Positions 1 to 6,674 of a stretch of DNA of 16,773 bases are shown in pieces. Each line of letters opens with the position of its first letter. Position 1 is the first letter of the stretch. The position numbers and the translations under genes are program-made. Source of the stretch: JACQNR01 sp049515175 (GTDB lineage: Bacteria > Acidobacteriota > Terriglobia > UBA7540); NCBI GenBank assembly GCA_049515175.1, contig JBEKUI010000075.1, positions 1 to 16,773 on the forward strand, in the 5' to 3' direction. The notes below the pieces were generated by a model. It had not been told where the DNA came from, did no database searches, and saw only the letters and a list, made by a program, of their open reading frames with translations.

Positions 1-611
1 TTCGCAATTGCCATCCCTCTGCGCCGTGTTCCCCACGAAACGCCAACCAGTCCCGACGCGAGTTCAGCAGCGCGATGGTACCTGAAACCTGCGATGAAAT
101 CCATACACGTCAGAGCTTCCGTCAAGAAGGATCCGATTGGCCGACGCCGAGGACCGTGGTGATCAACAGGAGCAGCGCGCCTCCCGGGCGGCGAGAGCAG
201 GAGTACACCCGCCGTGGTGGTGGAGAGTGCATCATCGAGGAGCAAACTTCCTGGGAGCAATTGCGAGGCTGTCAACCTGGCTACGCGATGAGGCTAGTGA
301 AAGAAAAGGCTGATTCCGAGCGGCTACCCGCGCGATGCCAGGCTACAAATGCACGGCCTGGGAGTGCCTCAGAATTGTGCAAAACTTTCGCCCCCTTATG
401 GGAGGGATTAACTTCGTTGCTCGGCCCATTAACTAAACCCTAATTCTTCTCCGTTGTCGTGTAAGTACTTGGGAATCAATGCGATGCAAGGGTAATATGC
501 ACGGCACCCTCATTTTTCGCGGGTCCTGTGGCTCCCCGGTGCAGGTCGTGGGCTTTGTCGATTATGCACAGAGTTTTCCACAGGCAGGAGAGCCGCACAA
601 ACACAGGGGTT
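1..611. other. Gene-poor stretch downstream of hflX
   Basis: I can support no gene here. A rightward open frame at 75-443 has an untypical composition, no clear ribosome binding site and no recognisable motif. On the minus strand a short frame beginning at an ATG at 102-104 runs off the left edge for about 34 codons, also without a ribosome binding site. No tRNA, rRNA, SRP RNA, RNase P or tmRNA signature was recognised. The only structured signal is a pair of DnaA-box-like 9-mers at 562-582. Confidence 0.5.
562..582 (+). promoter_or_regulatory. Pair of DnaA-box-like sites
   Basis: TTATGCACA (562-570) fits the DnaA-box consensus TTATNCACA exactly. TTTTCCACA (574-582) is a common relaxed variant. 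Both are in the same orientation with starts 12 nt apart. They lie just past the 3' end of hflX. I saw no further copies or AT-rich unwinding stretch nearby and no dnaA or dnaN gene, so this is a candidate DnaA-binding pair and not an origin call. Confidence 0.35.
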
Positions 612-1925
612 TCAGCCTCTGGAAGGTCTTCGAGCAACAGGGGGGAGAGAGGCCAGCAGGCGGTCGCGCAGGGATGCTGTGACGCGCGCTTTGACCAGAA
701 CGCGGCTGGCTTCGAAATGCGTGGAGAGTACCGTCCCCATCCGATGGAGCAGGGCGAGGCGCGCCCCGTCCGCGGCCGACAGCACGAATTGCTCTTCCAC
801 GAGGGGATCCTCGCGCAGCATGACATCGATCTGGCTCCGCAGAATCGCCAGACCTTCGCCAGTGCGCGCTGACACCCAAACATCCCAGCCCTCGCGAGCC
901 GGGGAATGGGCGGCGGCGGAATCGGCGGCGGAGCGGCGCGCGAGTTCCCGAGCCTCCAGCAGATCGATTTTGTTCCAGACGTGGATGCGGGGCTTGGCGG
1001 TGACCTCGAGCGACTCGAGCAGGGCGGCGACCGCGGCATCCTGGCCTTCATGATCCGCGTGGGAAGCATCGGTGACATGCAGGAGCAGATCCGCTTCCTG
1101 CAACTCCTCCAATGTGGCGCGGAATGCGGCCACCAGATGCGGAGGGAGCTTGCGGATGAATCCCACGGTGTCCGACAGGAGCGCCGGGCGCCGCGAAGGG
1201 AGCGACAGGGCGCGAACCGTGGGATCGAGCGTGGCGAAGAGGCGCGAGGAGGTCATCACGCCTGAGCGAGTAAGGGCGTTGAAGAGCGTGGACTTGCCGG
1301 CGTTGGTGTAGCCCAGCAAGGCCACGGTCAGGAAGTTCTGGTCGCGGCGGTGGGCCCGGTGGAGGGCGCGTTGCGAGCGCACGTGTTCGATCGCCTCGCT
1401 GAGCCGTCGAATGCGCGCCCGGATGCGCCGCCGGTCGAACTCGAGCTGCTGCTCGCCAGGGCCGCGCGTGCCGATGCCGCCGCCCAGCCGGGAGAGCAGG
1501 GTCCCTCGGCCACCCAGCCGCGGGAGAAGGTAGTTCAGTTGCGCCAGCTCCACCTGGAGCTGGCCTTCGCGCGTGCGTGCGCGACGGGCAAAGATGTCGA
1601 GGATGAGTTGCGTGCGGTCGAGGACCTTGAGGTCGAGAGCACCCTCCAGATTGCGGAGCTGGGTGGGAGTGAGGTCGTGGTCAAAGACTACGAGGTTCGC
1701 CGCAGCGGCCTGAGCGTCACAACGAACGCGCTCGACCTTGCCGCGGCCGATCAGCGTGGCGGGGTCAGGCTCCGGCGAACGCTGCAGGGCCGAGCCGGCG
1801 ATGGTGGCTCCGGCGCTCGTTGCCAGGTCGCGGAGTTCGAGCAGCATCCCCTCGGGATCGAGCGGCCGCCCGGTCGTCCCACCGCGCCGGGTGGAGGCCC
1901 AACCTACCAGGTACGCCTTTTCCAA
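612..1925 (-). CDS. hflX: GTPase HflX (ribosome-associated)
   Basis: HflX is a translation-factor-related GTPase that binds 50S subunits and rescues or splits stalled or heat-damaged ribosomes. The protein has 437 residues, normal for the family. The N-terminal HflX domain ends in the family's glycine-rich signature GGGIGTRGPGE (148-158), followed by a basic helical segment. The G domain shows the P-loop GYTNAGKST (205-213), switch motif DTVGFI (252-257), NKID (318-321) and SARTG (352-356). It is the last gene of the miaA-hfq-hflX operon, beginning 22 nt after the hfq stop, the same pairing as in E. coli. The start is uncertain. The listed start is TTG; an in-frame ATT six codons upstream (1941-1943) is better placed relative to a GGAGG sequence at the end of hfq. 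Identity is secure, the start is not. Confidence 0.96.
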   Translation of the reverse strand: MEKAYLVGWASTRRGGTTGRPLDPEGMLLELRDLATSAGATIAGSALQRSPEPDPATLIGRGKVERVRCDAQAAAANLVVFDHDLTPTQLRNLEGALDLKVLDRTQLILDIFARRARTREGQLQVELAQLNYLLPRLGGRGTLLSRLGGGIGTRGPGEQQLEFDRRRIRARIRRLSEAIEHVRSQRALHRAHRRDQNFLTVALLGYTNAGKSTLFNALTRSGVMTSSRLFATLDPTVRALSLPSRRPALLSDTVGFIRKLPPHLVAAFRATLEELQEADLLLHVTDASHADHEGQDAAVAALLESLEVTAKPRIHVWNKIDLLEARELARRSAADSAAAHSPAREGWDVWVSARTGEGLAILRSQIDVMLREDPLVEEQFVLSAADGARLALLHRMGTVLSTHFEASRVLVKARVTASLRDRLLASLPPVARRPSRG

Positions 1926-1947
1926 CGCTTCCGGACGACGAATGTTC

Positions 1948-2232
1948 CTAGCCCTCCGAAGCCGCCGGCGCGGGGGCCGGCGCGGGGGCGCCGGGGCGCG
2001 GCAGCACGACGGTCGAGATCGCGTGTTTGAAGATCAGCTGCTCCTGGTTGTTGCTTTCCAAAACAACCGAATACTTATCGAAGCTGCGGATGCGGCCGGA
2101 AAGCTTGACGCCGCTCAACAGGTAGATGGTAACGGCGGTCCTTTCCTTGCGGGCGTTGTTCAAGAAGCCGTCCTGAATGTTCTGCGTCTGCTTCTCCACT
2201 CTTGGTTTTTCCCCGGGGACGTGCGTGTTCAT
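1948..2232 (-). CDS. hfq: RNA chaperone Hfq
   Basis: Hfq is a hexameric Sm-like RNA chaperone that pairs small RNAs with mRNAs. The 94-residue protein carries the Sm core at about 20-77: QDGFLNNARKE near the N-terminus, the Sm1 segment SGVKLSGRIRSFDKYSVVL (40-58) and the Sm2 motif FKHAISTVV (68-76). The usual Sm2 signature starts YKH; here phenylalanine replaces the tyrosine. The C-terminal tail (79-94) is a short proline-alanine repeat encoded by a GC-rich tandem repeat and resembles no E. coli tail. The ATG overlaps the miaA stop codon (ATGA, 2229-2232), so translation is probably coupled. The miaA-hfq-hflX order is the classic one. Confidence 0.97.
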   Translation of the reverse strand: MNTHVPGEKPRVEKQTQNIQDGFLNNARKERTAVTIYLLSGVKLSGRIRSFDKYSVVLESNNQEQLIFKHAISTVVLPRPGAPAPAPAPAASEG

Positions 2233-3233
2233 GGTTTCTCTCCGTTACCAGTTTCGAGCGCCGGCGTTTCGTGTGCCAGTGAGTGCGCACCAGGCGCAGA
2301 GGTTGTCAGTTTCCGTTCCAGCCAGGCTGAAACTCCCTGCTGAATCGCCGGGTCGTCGCCAAAGCCAGCGAACCATTCCACATCCGCCTCGCGCCGGAAC
2401 CAGGTCATCTGGCGTTTGGCGTACTGGCGCGTGGCGGCTTGCGTCTCGCGGATCGCACCCTCCAGCGTCAACTCTCCCCTCAGCATCGCGCCGGCCTGGC
2501 GGTATCCCAGCGCTTCCAGAGGTTTGATGCGATTCTCGTCCGACCGCGACAGGATACCACGAACCTCATCGATTAGGCCCGCCGCGAACATCTGCTCGAC
2601 GCGGCGGTTGATGCGCTGCGCGAGTTGCTGGCGGTCGGGCGAGAGCCCCGCCTTGAGGATATGAAACCCCTGCAATCCTACCCGGCCCCGCTCGTGCAGC
2701 GCCGAAATCGGCTGCCGCGACAGGATGCAGACCTCCAGAGCGCGGATGATCTTGGGAGTGTCCCGTTCGTGAATGCGCGCCGCCGCTTTCGGGTCCAGCC
2801 GATTCAGCATCCGATGCAGGAATTCGCGACGGTGTCGCTCGGCCAGGGACTTGAGCCGCCCGCGCAATTCCTCCGATCGCTGCGGCCCCTCGAAGAGGCC
2901 CAGCAGCAAGGCGCGAAGGTAGAGGCCCGTCCCGCCCACGATGATCGGGAGGGCCTTCCTTTGACGAACGCCCATCAGAACGCGTTCCGCTTCCTGCCGG
3001 AAGTCGCCCGCCGTGAATGCCTGACCGGGATCGACCACATCCAGCAGGTGGTGGGGAACACCGTGGCGTTCCTGGAGCGGGACTTTTCCTGTTCCAATGT
3101 CGCAGCCACGATAGAGTTGAACGGAATCACAATTGATGATCTCGCCGTGCCAGCGCCTGGCCAGGGCAATCGCCAGGCCGGACTTCCCGGCGGCGGTGGG
3201 CCCCACAATCGCCAGCAGAGGATGGTCTTCCAC
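2229..3233 (-). CDS. miaA: tRNA dimethylallyltransferase MiaA
   Basis: MiaA transfers a dimethylallyl group from DMAPP to the N6 of A37 in tRNAs that read UNN codons. With the GTG start chosen here the protein has 334 residues, close to the usual 300-330. It shows the P-loop GPTAAGKS (11-18), CDSVQLYRG (35-43) with the catalytic-type aspartate D36, GGTGLYLRALL (100-110), and RDTPKIIRALEV in the tRNA-binding part. The frame stays open upstream to 3353, but those 40 extra residues are low-complexity and precede the normal family start. The GTG at 3231-3233 has GGTGGG about 7 nt upstream and shares one base with the stop of a small upstream frame (TAGTG). It overlaps hfq by 4 nt. Confidence 0.95.
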   Translation of the reverse strand: MEDHPLLAIVGPTAAGKSGLAIALARRWHGEIINCDSVQLYRGCDIGTGKVPLQERHGVPHHLLDVVDPGQAFTAGDFRQEAERVLMGVRQRKALPIIVGGTGLYLRALLLGLFEGPQRSEELRGRLKSLAERHRREFLHRMLNRLDPKAAARIHERDTPKIIRALEVCILSRQPISALHERGRVGLQGFHILKAGLSPDRQQLAQRINRRVEQMFAAGLIDEVRGILSRSDENRIKPLEALGYRQAGAMLRGELTLEGAIRETQAATRQYAKRQMTWFRREADVEWFAGFGDDPAIQQGVSAWLERKLTTSAPGAHSLAHETPALETGNGEKP

Positions 3234-3340
3234 TATCGCGCCCACCAGACCAGCCGCAGATACCGGATGAGAAGTAGCACCAGAATGCCCGTCAGGACGA
3301 CGAAGCCTCCGAGAAGTTGGGCTCTGGAGAAGCGGATCAT
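3233..3340 (-). CDS. Putative 35-residue single-span membrane peptide
   Basis: This short frame encodes 35 residues, MIRFSRAQLLGG followed by a hydrophobic run (about 9-25), then the basic and aromatic tail RYLRLVWWAR. This is the layout of a one-pass membrane peptide with positive charges on both flanks. Its TAG stop shares one base with the GTG start of miaA, which suggests translational coupling. The ATG itself overlaps, as TGATG, the stop of another 35-codon frame (3340-3447) that is arginine-rich and less convincing. There is no good ribosome binding site directly before the ATG, so the call rests on hydrophobicity and overlap geometry. It could be a chance frame. I do not recognise a family. 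Confidence 0.4.
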   Translation of the reverse strand: MIRFSRAQLLGGFVVLTGILVLLLIRYLRLVWWAR

Positions 3341-3445
3341 CAGAAGAACTCAAACGAGGAGGAGCGGATTGGGAGGGAGCGCGTGAAGACCGGCGCCACC
3401 AGGGTGACGATCCACCTCCTCCGAAGCCTTGCCCGCCACAAGGGC

Positions 3446-3474
3446 ATTCTAGTCAACCGAGCGGAGGGCTTCAA
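3446..3474 (-). promoter_or_regulatory. Candidate sigma70-type promoter for miaA-hfq-hflX
   Basis: On the minus strand TTGAAG (3469-3474) and TAGAAT (3446-3451) are separated by 17 nt. The -35 overlaps the stop codon of the TonB-like gene. Transcription would start near 3439, about 100 nt before the small membrane-peptide frame. A strong GGAGGAGG follows in the leader without a well-spaced canonical start. Confidence 0.4.
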
Positions 3475-4460
3475 GGGGTGTACCCGATGTTGTAGAGGAA
3501 GATGAACTGAAGCACCAGGTGTTCCCCCGTAAACTCCTGGGGGAGCGGCGGAAAAGGGTTCGATGCCTGGATGGATCCCACGGCGGCGCGATCCAGAGGG
3601 TCGGCGCCGGAGGTCGCGACCAGCCGCAGTTGCGGCACCGAACCGTCTCTCAGGATCTCAAACACCACCCCCACGCGGCCCTTCTGGCCCAGTTTGGCCG
3701 CCACCGGAATCATGGAGTACCAGTTGCGCTTGACGTTGTACACGACGCGCGCCAGATAGGGCCCGAAATCCACACCGCGGGTGTCCGAGAGAATAATCGG
3801 GCCTTCGGTGGAAAAGTTAGGGTCGAAGTTCCGCAGTTGCATGGGGGAATCGCCGGGACCCTCGGCGGGGCCGCTGGCCCGTCCGCGCGCGGCCGCTTCC
3901 AGTGACTGCCGGATGGCGTCGCCGGGGCTGGTCGTCGAGAGCTGCAAGCGCGAATCGCCGCTGCCGGCAGGAGGGACATCCGCCAAATGCAGCCGAGCCT
4001 CATTGTTCTCCGGCGGCGGGGCGGGCGCCGCGCCCCCGCCTGGCGGCGAGGGTGGCGCCGTCGGCGGCGGGGCTAGCTTCGGCGCACCACCGGCGATCTC
4101 GGGAAGTGGAGTGTTGCCCTGGGAGTACGGCATCCGATTGCCGAAAGGATTGATGATCGGTGAACGGCCCTGCGCGCGGCGATCGCGGTCAGACAGATTG
4201 CTGGTGTCCGGCGGAGGTTTCTGCAACTGGCGCAAGAGGTCGGGGGGAAGCCACAGAAATGTTGTCTCCTTCTTGGGCTCAGGTTGGAAGCGGATGCCCA
4301 TCATTTCTGCGCCCCGCCGAAAGAGGCTGGGGGACACGAGGAGAACGATGATCATCACGGCGTGCAGCAACACCGAAAGCAGCAACATCGTCCGCCGCCG
4401 CCAGCGGGCCGCTTCCGCTTCCAGCTCCAGCAGGAGATGAATTTCAGGTTCCCCAGCCAT
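3471..4460 (-). CDS. TonB C-terminal-domain envelope protein
   Basis: This is a membrane-anchored periplasmic protein of 329 residues from the ATG chosen here (a TTG five codons upstream is also in frame). A short cytoplasmic basic segment precedes one membrane span (about 24-46, LLLSVLLHAVMIIVLLVS). A long proline-, glycine- and alanine-rich linker follows. The C-terminal domain (about 230-329) reads YLARVVYNVKRNWYSMIP, then GRVGVVFEILRDGSV and ASNPFPPLP, which is the TonB/TolA C-terminal fold. TonB couples inner-membrane proton motive force to outer-membrane receptors. No exbB, exbD or receptor gene is nearby, so whether it energises transport or serves an envelope-spanning role like TolA is open. 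It ends at 3471, with the operon to its left starting there. Confidence 0.75.
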   Translation of the reverse strand: MAGEPEIHLLLELEAEAARWRRRTMLLLSVLLHAVMIIVLLVSPSLFRRGAEMMGIRFQPEPKKETTFLWLPPDLLRQLQKPPPDTSNLSDRDRRAQGRSPIINPFGNRMPYSQGNTPLPEIAGGAPKLAPPPTAPPSPPGGGAAPAPPPENNEARLHLADVPPAGSGDSRLQLSTTSPGDAIRQSLEAAARGRASGPAEGPGDSPMQLRNFDPNFSTEGPIILSDTRGVDFGPYLARVVYNVKRNWYSMIPVAAKLGQKGRVGVVFEILRDGSVPQLRLVATSGADPLDRAAVGSIQASNPFPPLPQEFTGEHLVLQFIFLYNIGYTP

Positions 4461-4479
4461 AGGCACAACCGTCAAGCGA

Positions 4480-4580
4480 AATCAGAAAATCGAAACTGGA
4501 AATTGGAAACTCGTTACACTCTCACCCGGTGCGGAATCGCCAACCCTTAAGGACCACAACCAGGTAAGCGAATTTCCAAT
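4480..4580. repeat. Intergenic AAATTGG-type palindromic repeat
   Basis: The gap between the oxidoreductase and the TonB-like gene contains CTGGAAATTGGAAACTCGTT (4496-4515), preceded by a related GAAAATCGAAA segment. An inverted partner GAATTTCCAATCCC lies near 4570-4583. The same unit recurs at 6599-6630 and 9931-9998. I see no gene in this gap. Confidence 0.55.
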
Positions 4581-4612
4581 CCCAAAGCACTAATCCAAGA
4601 ACTAACACCCCT

Positions 4613-5599
4613 TCAGAGTTCTCCGCTCTGACCCGCCGGGCGAGTCAGCGGGATTCCCACCTGTGCCGCATGGGCTTCGATGCACGTCATGACGCGCTCG
4701 GCTAGCGCCAGTGCCTGCCTTCCGGCATCTCCTCCCACCAGGGGCGGCCGGCGGGTGCGGACCGATTCGACGAAAGCCTCCAGTTCCGCGCGCAGAGGCT
4801 CGGCGGGCTGCGTCTCCAGCTTCTTGAAACCGATCTTCGGGCCGCCTTCGTTGCGTTTCACACTCAGTACCAGAACGTCTCGGCGCGTAAAATCAATAGA
4901 GACGTATTCGCTGGGCTGAAAGTAACGGAACTTTCTCACTCGCTCCGTGCTCACGCGGCTGGCCGTCAGATTTGCCACACTACCATTCTCGAACTCTACG
5001 CGGGCGTTGGCAATGTCGACCTTATCGGAAAGGACCGGCAGGCCCACGGCCCGCACGTCACGGACGGGAGCATCGACCATCCAGAGGACGAGGTCGAGGT
5101 CGTGGATCATCAAGTCGAAGACCACGTCCACATCCAGGCTGCGCGGGCTGAACACTCCCAGACGATGGACCTCGAAGAAGAGAGGGTTCCGCGTGACCGT
5201 CTTGGCGGCCACGACACCGGGATTGAAACGCTCGAGATGACCCACCTGCAGGATGCGGCCAAGCTCCCCGGCTTGACGAATCAGTCCGTCCGCTTCCTCG
5301 ACCGTGCGGGTGATGGGCTTCTCGAGGAGAACGTCGACGCCCCGCGCGAAGGCCTGGTGGGCGACCTCGGCGTGATGGGTGGTGGGAATCACAATGCTGG
5401 CCGCTCGAACGGCACTCAGGGCTTCATCGAGGCTGACATAGGCGCGCACGCCAAGCTCGGCGGCCACTTCGCGGGCGCGCTCGGGACGCAGATCATAAAC
5501 TCCCGCGAGCTCGGCGCCCGCCACGGCTCGGAATTCCCGCGCGTGCTTCTTGCCATGTTCTCCTACGCCGATGACGGCGACAGGAATTCTTTCGCTCAA
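4613..5599 (-). CDS. Gfo/Idh/MocA-family oxidoreductase, possibly GnnA-like
   Basis: This is a 328-residue NAD(P)-dependent oxidoreductase. The N-terminal Rossmann motif is VIGVGEHG (9-16). The family signature LLEKPI lies at 91-96. The substrate domain has GHLERFNP (120-127) and DLMIHDLDLVLWM (162-174), whose MIHD histidine is the usual catalytic position. It follows lpxI in an lpxA-lpxI-oxidoreductase order. To my knowledge an oxidoreductase of this family occupies the same place in other phyla such as Geobacter. In Acidithiobacillus, GnnA of this family makes the 3-keto sugar for GlcNAc3N lipid A together with the aminotransferase GnnB. No GnnB-like gene is in view, so a GnnA role is inference. 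The start is TTG, the only candidate after an in-frame TGA, with GAGG five nt upstream. Confidence 0.85.
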   Translation of the reverse strand: MSERIPVAVIGVGEHGKKHAREFRAVAGAELAGVYDLRPERAREVAAELGVRAYVSLDEALSAVRAASIVIPTTHHAEVAHQAFARGVDVLLEKPITRTVEEADGLIRQAGELGRILQVGHLERFNPGVVAAKTVTRNPLFFEVHRLGVFSPRSLDVDVVFDLMIHDLDLVLWMVDAPVRDVRAVGLPVLSDKVDIANARVEFENGSVANLTASRVSTERVRKFRYFQPSEYVSIDFTRRDVLVLSVKRNEGGPKIGFKKLETQPAEPLRAELEAFVESVRTRRPPLVGGDAGRQALALAERVMTCIEAHAAQVGIPLTRPAGQSGEL

Positions 5600-5654
5600 C
5601 TCAGCCTCGTTTCAAAGCGCTGCTTCCTCATTACCCCGTCGCGCTGCACGGGAT

Positions 5655-5750
5655 CACCCTCTCCCCGGAGGGCGGGGGGCAGAACAAACCGGTTGATTCC
5701 GCTCCCCACACTCCCTCTGGGCGAAGGGTGAGGAGTGAGGGCGAATCAAC
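5655..5750. repeat. Intergenic palindrome between lpxI and the oxidoreductase
   Basis: CACCCTCTCCCCGGAGGG (5655-5672) pairs imperfectly with CCCTCTGGGCGAAGGGTG (5713-5730). A nested perfect inverted pair is GTTGATTC (5692-5699) with GAATCAAC (5743-5750). The latter arm contains the lpxI stop codon. It may fold into a strong hairpin that attenuates or processes the transcript between the two genes. No gene lies in 5600-5745. Confidence 0.55.
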
Positions 5751-6582
5751 TTCGATCTTTCATTCCAAAAACCGCAATGCCGGCGGCATCCGCGGCTGCG
5801 ATCAACTGGCGGCGCTCGAAAAGCAATGTCTTCCCGGCATCCAGGGCGAGCACGGTGGCGTGGGCGCGGCGCATCACCTCGATGGTCTTCAGGCCCACCA
5901 CGGGCACATCGAATCGCATGTCCTGGTTGGGCTTACTTACTTTGATGACCACCAGCCGCCGACCGTTGCTCAGGGTGGCGGCGCGCTCGATGGTGGCGTC
6001 GGTGCCTTCCATGGCTTCCACGGCCACACAGGCACGGTCCGCGACGACGATCGTCTGGCCAATATCCAAGCCGGCGATCTTCTTGGCCACTTCGCGGCCG
6101 TAGGCGATGTCGGCGAGCTCGCTCTCGTCGGGAGGCCGCTGCGCCATCGTGCCAACGTCAGCTAGGAGCGGCTTCAGGAAGAGGGTTGAATCCACGACGT
6201 GAATGCCGCGGCCTTCCAACATCCGTACGAAGGCGCCAATCAGCGCGTCGGTGTTTTTCCGGTGCAATCCGGCCAGGGCGCGGCGGACCAGGCCATCGGC
6301 CTTGATCGAACTGAACAGTTGGGCGTGCTTGACCTGGCCGGCCAGAACCACCTTCTGAATTTGTTCGGCGTTGAGCAAGTCGAGCAGTTTGGAGACTTCG
6401 CCCAGGCTCAGCCAGTGGATTTGCGGAGTTTTCTGTGACAACTCGGGGGAGGTCTCTTCCTTGATGGCGATGACCAGCGGTTCGATCCCCTGGTCGCGCG
6501 CCGCCTCCAGCACCAGGAAGGGAAAGCTCCCGTTGCCGGCAATTACGGCGTAGCGAGGTGTCGAACTGGCTGGCTCTGCCAT
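5746..6582 (-). CDS. lpxI: UDP-2,3-diacylglucosamine pyrophosphatase LpxI
   Basis: LpxI (formerly DUF1009) hydrolyses UDP-2,3-diacylglucosamine to lipid X and UMP. It replaces LpxH in many bacteria that lack it, and acts at the inner face of the cytoplasmic membrane in lipid A synthesis. The 278-residue protein fits the family. The N-terminal domain begins YAVIAGNGSFPFLVLEAA. GQVKHAQLF follows in the middle. The C-terminal catalytic half carries TIVVADRACVAVEAMEGTD and the conserved aspartate-rich SKPNQDMRFDVPVVGLKT; Caulobacter LpxI's essential aspartate is in this region. The ATG start is clean, but no obvious ribosome binding site precedes it, since the upstream gap is repeat sequence. It sits between lpxA and the Gfo/Idh oxidoreductase. 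Confidence 0.93.
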   Translation of the reverse strand: MAEPASSTPRYAVIAGNGSFPFLVLEAARDQGIEPLVIAIKEETSPELSQKTPQIHWLSLGEVSKLLDLLNAEQIQKVVLAGQVKHAQLFSSIKADGLVRRALAGLHRKNTDALIGAFVRMLEGRGIHVVDSTLFLKPLLADVGTMAQRPPDESELADIAYGREVAKKIAGLDIGQTIVVADRACVAVEAMEGTDATIERAATLSNGRRLVVIKVSKPNQDMRFDVPVVGLKTIEVMRRAHATVLALDAGKTLLFERRQLIAAADAAGIAVFGMKDRS

Positions 6583-6598
6583 GAGAAGGTTAGTGGTT

Positions 6599-6668
6599 GG
6601 AAACTCAAAATCGGAAACTGGGAACTCGTGGGCTGTCGGCGGACGGGTCGCGCTTTCCCGGCTTCGAG
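6599..6668. repeat. Intergenic AAACTGG-type palindromic repeat
   Basis: GGAAACTCAAAATCGGAAAC continues as TGGGAACTCG up to about 6628. It faces an imperfect inverted partner, CTTTCCCGGCTTCGAGTTTC, near 6651-6671. It belongs to the same family as the repeats at 4496-4515 and 9931-9998. It separates lpxA from lpxI without an obvious promoter. Confidence 0.5.
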
Positions 6669-6674
6669 TTTCTC

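Noticed and set aside
1..104. Minus-strand frame from an ATG at 102-104 running off the left edge
   Set aside because: Only about 34 codons, no ribosome binding site and no recognisable feature.
75..443. A 122-codon rightward open frame at the left end
   Set aside because: No motif, no ribosome binding site, and unusual residue composition for a real protein; likely a chance frame in GC-rich DNA.
562..582. Chromosomal replication origin
   Set aside because: Only two boxes are seen, with no AT-rich unwinding stretch and no dnaA, dnaN or other origin-associated gene nearby.
3234..3353. Longer miaA start giving 40 extra N-terminal residues
   Set aside because: The extension is low-complexity, precedes the normal start next to the P-loop, and overlaps a hydrophobic small frame with better coding character.
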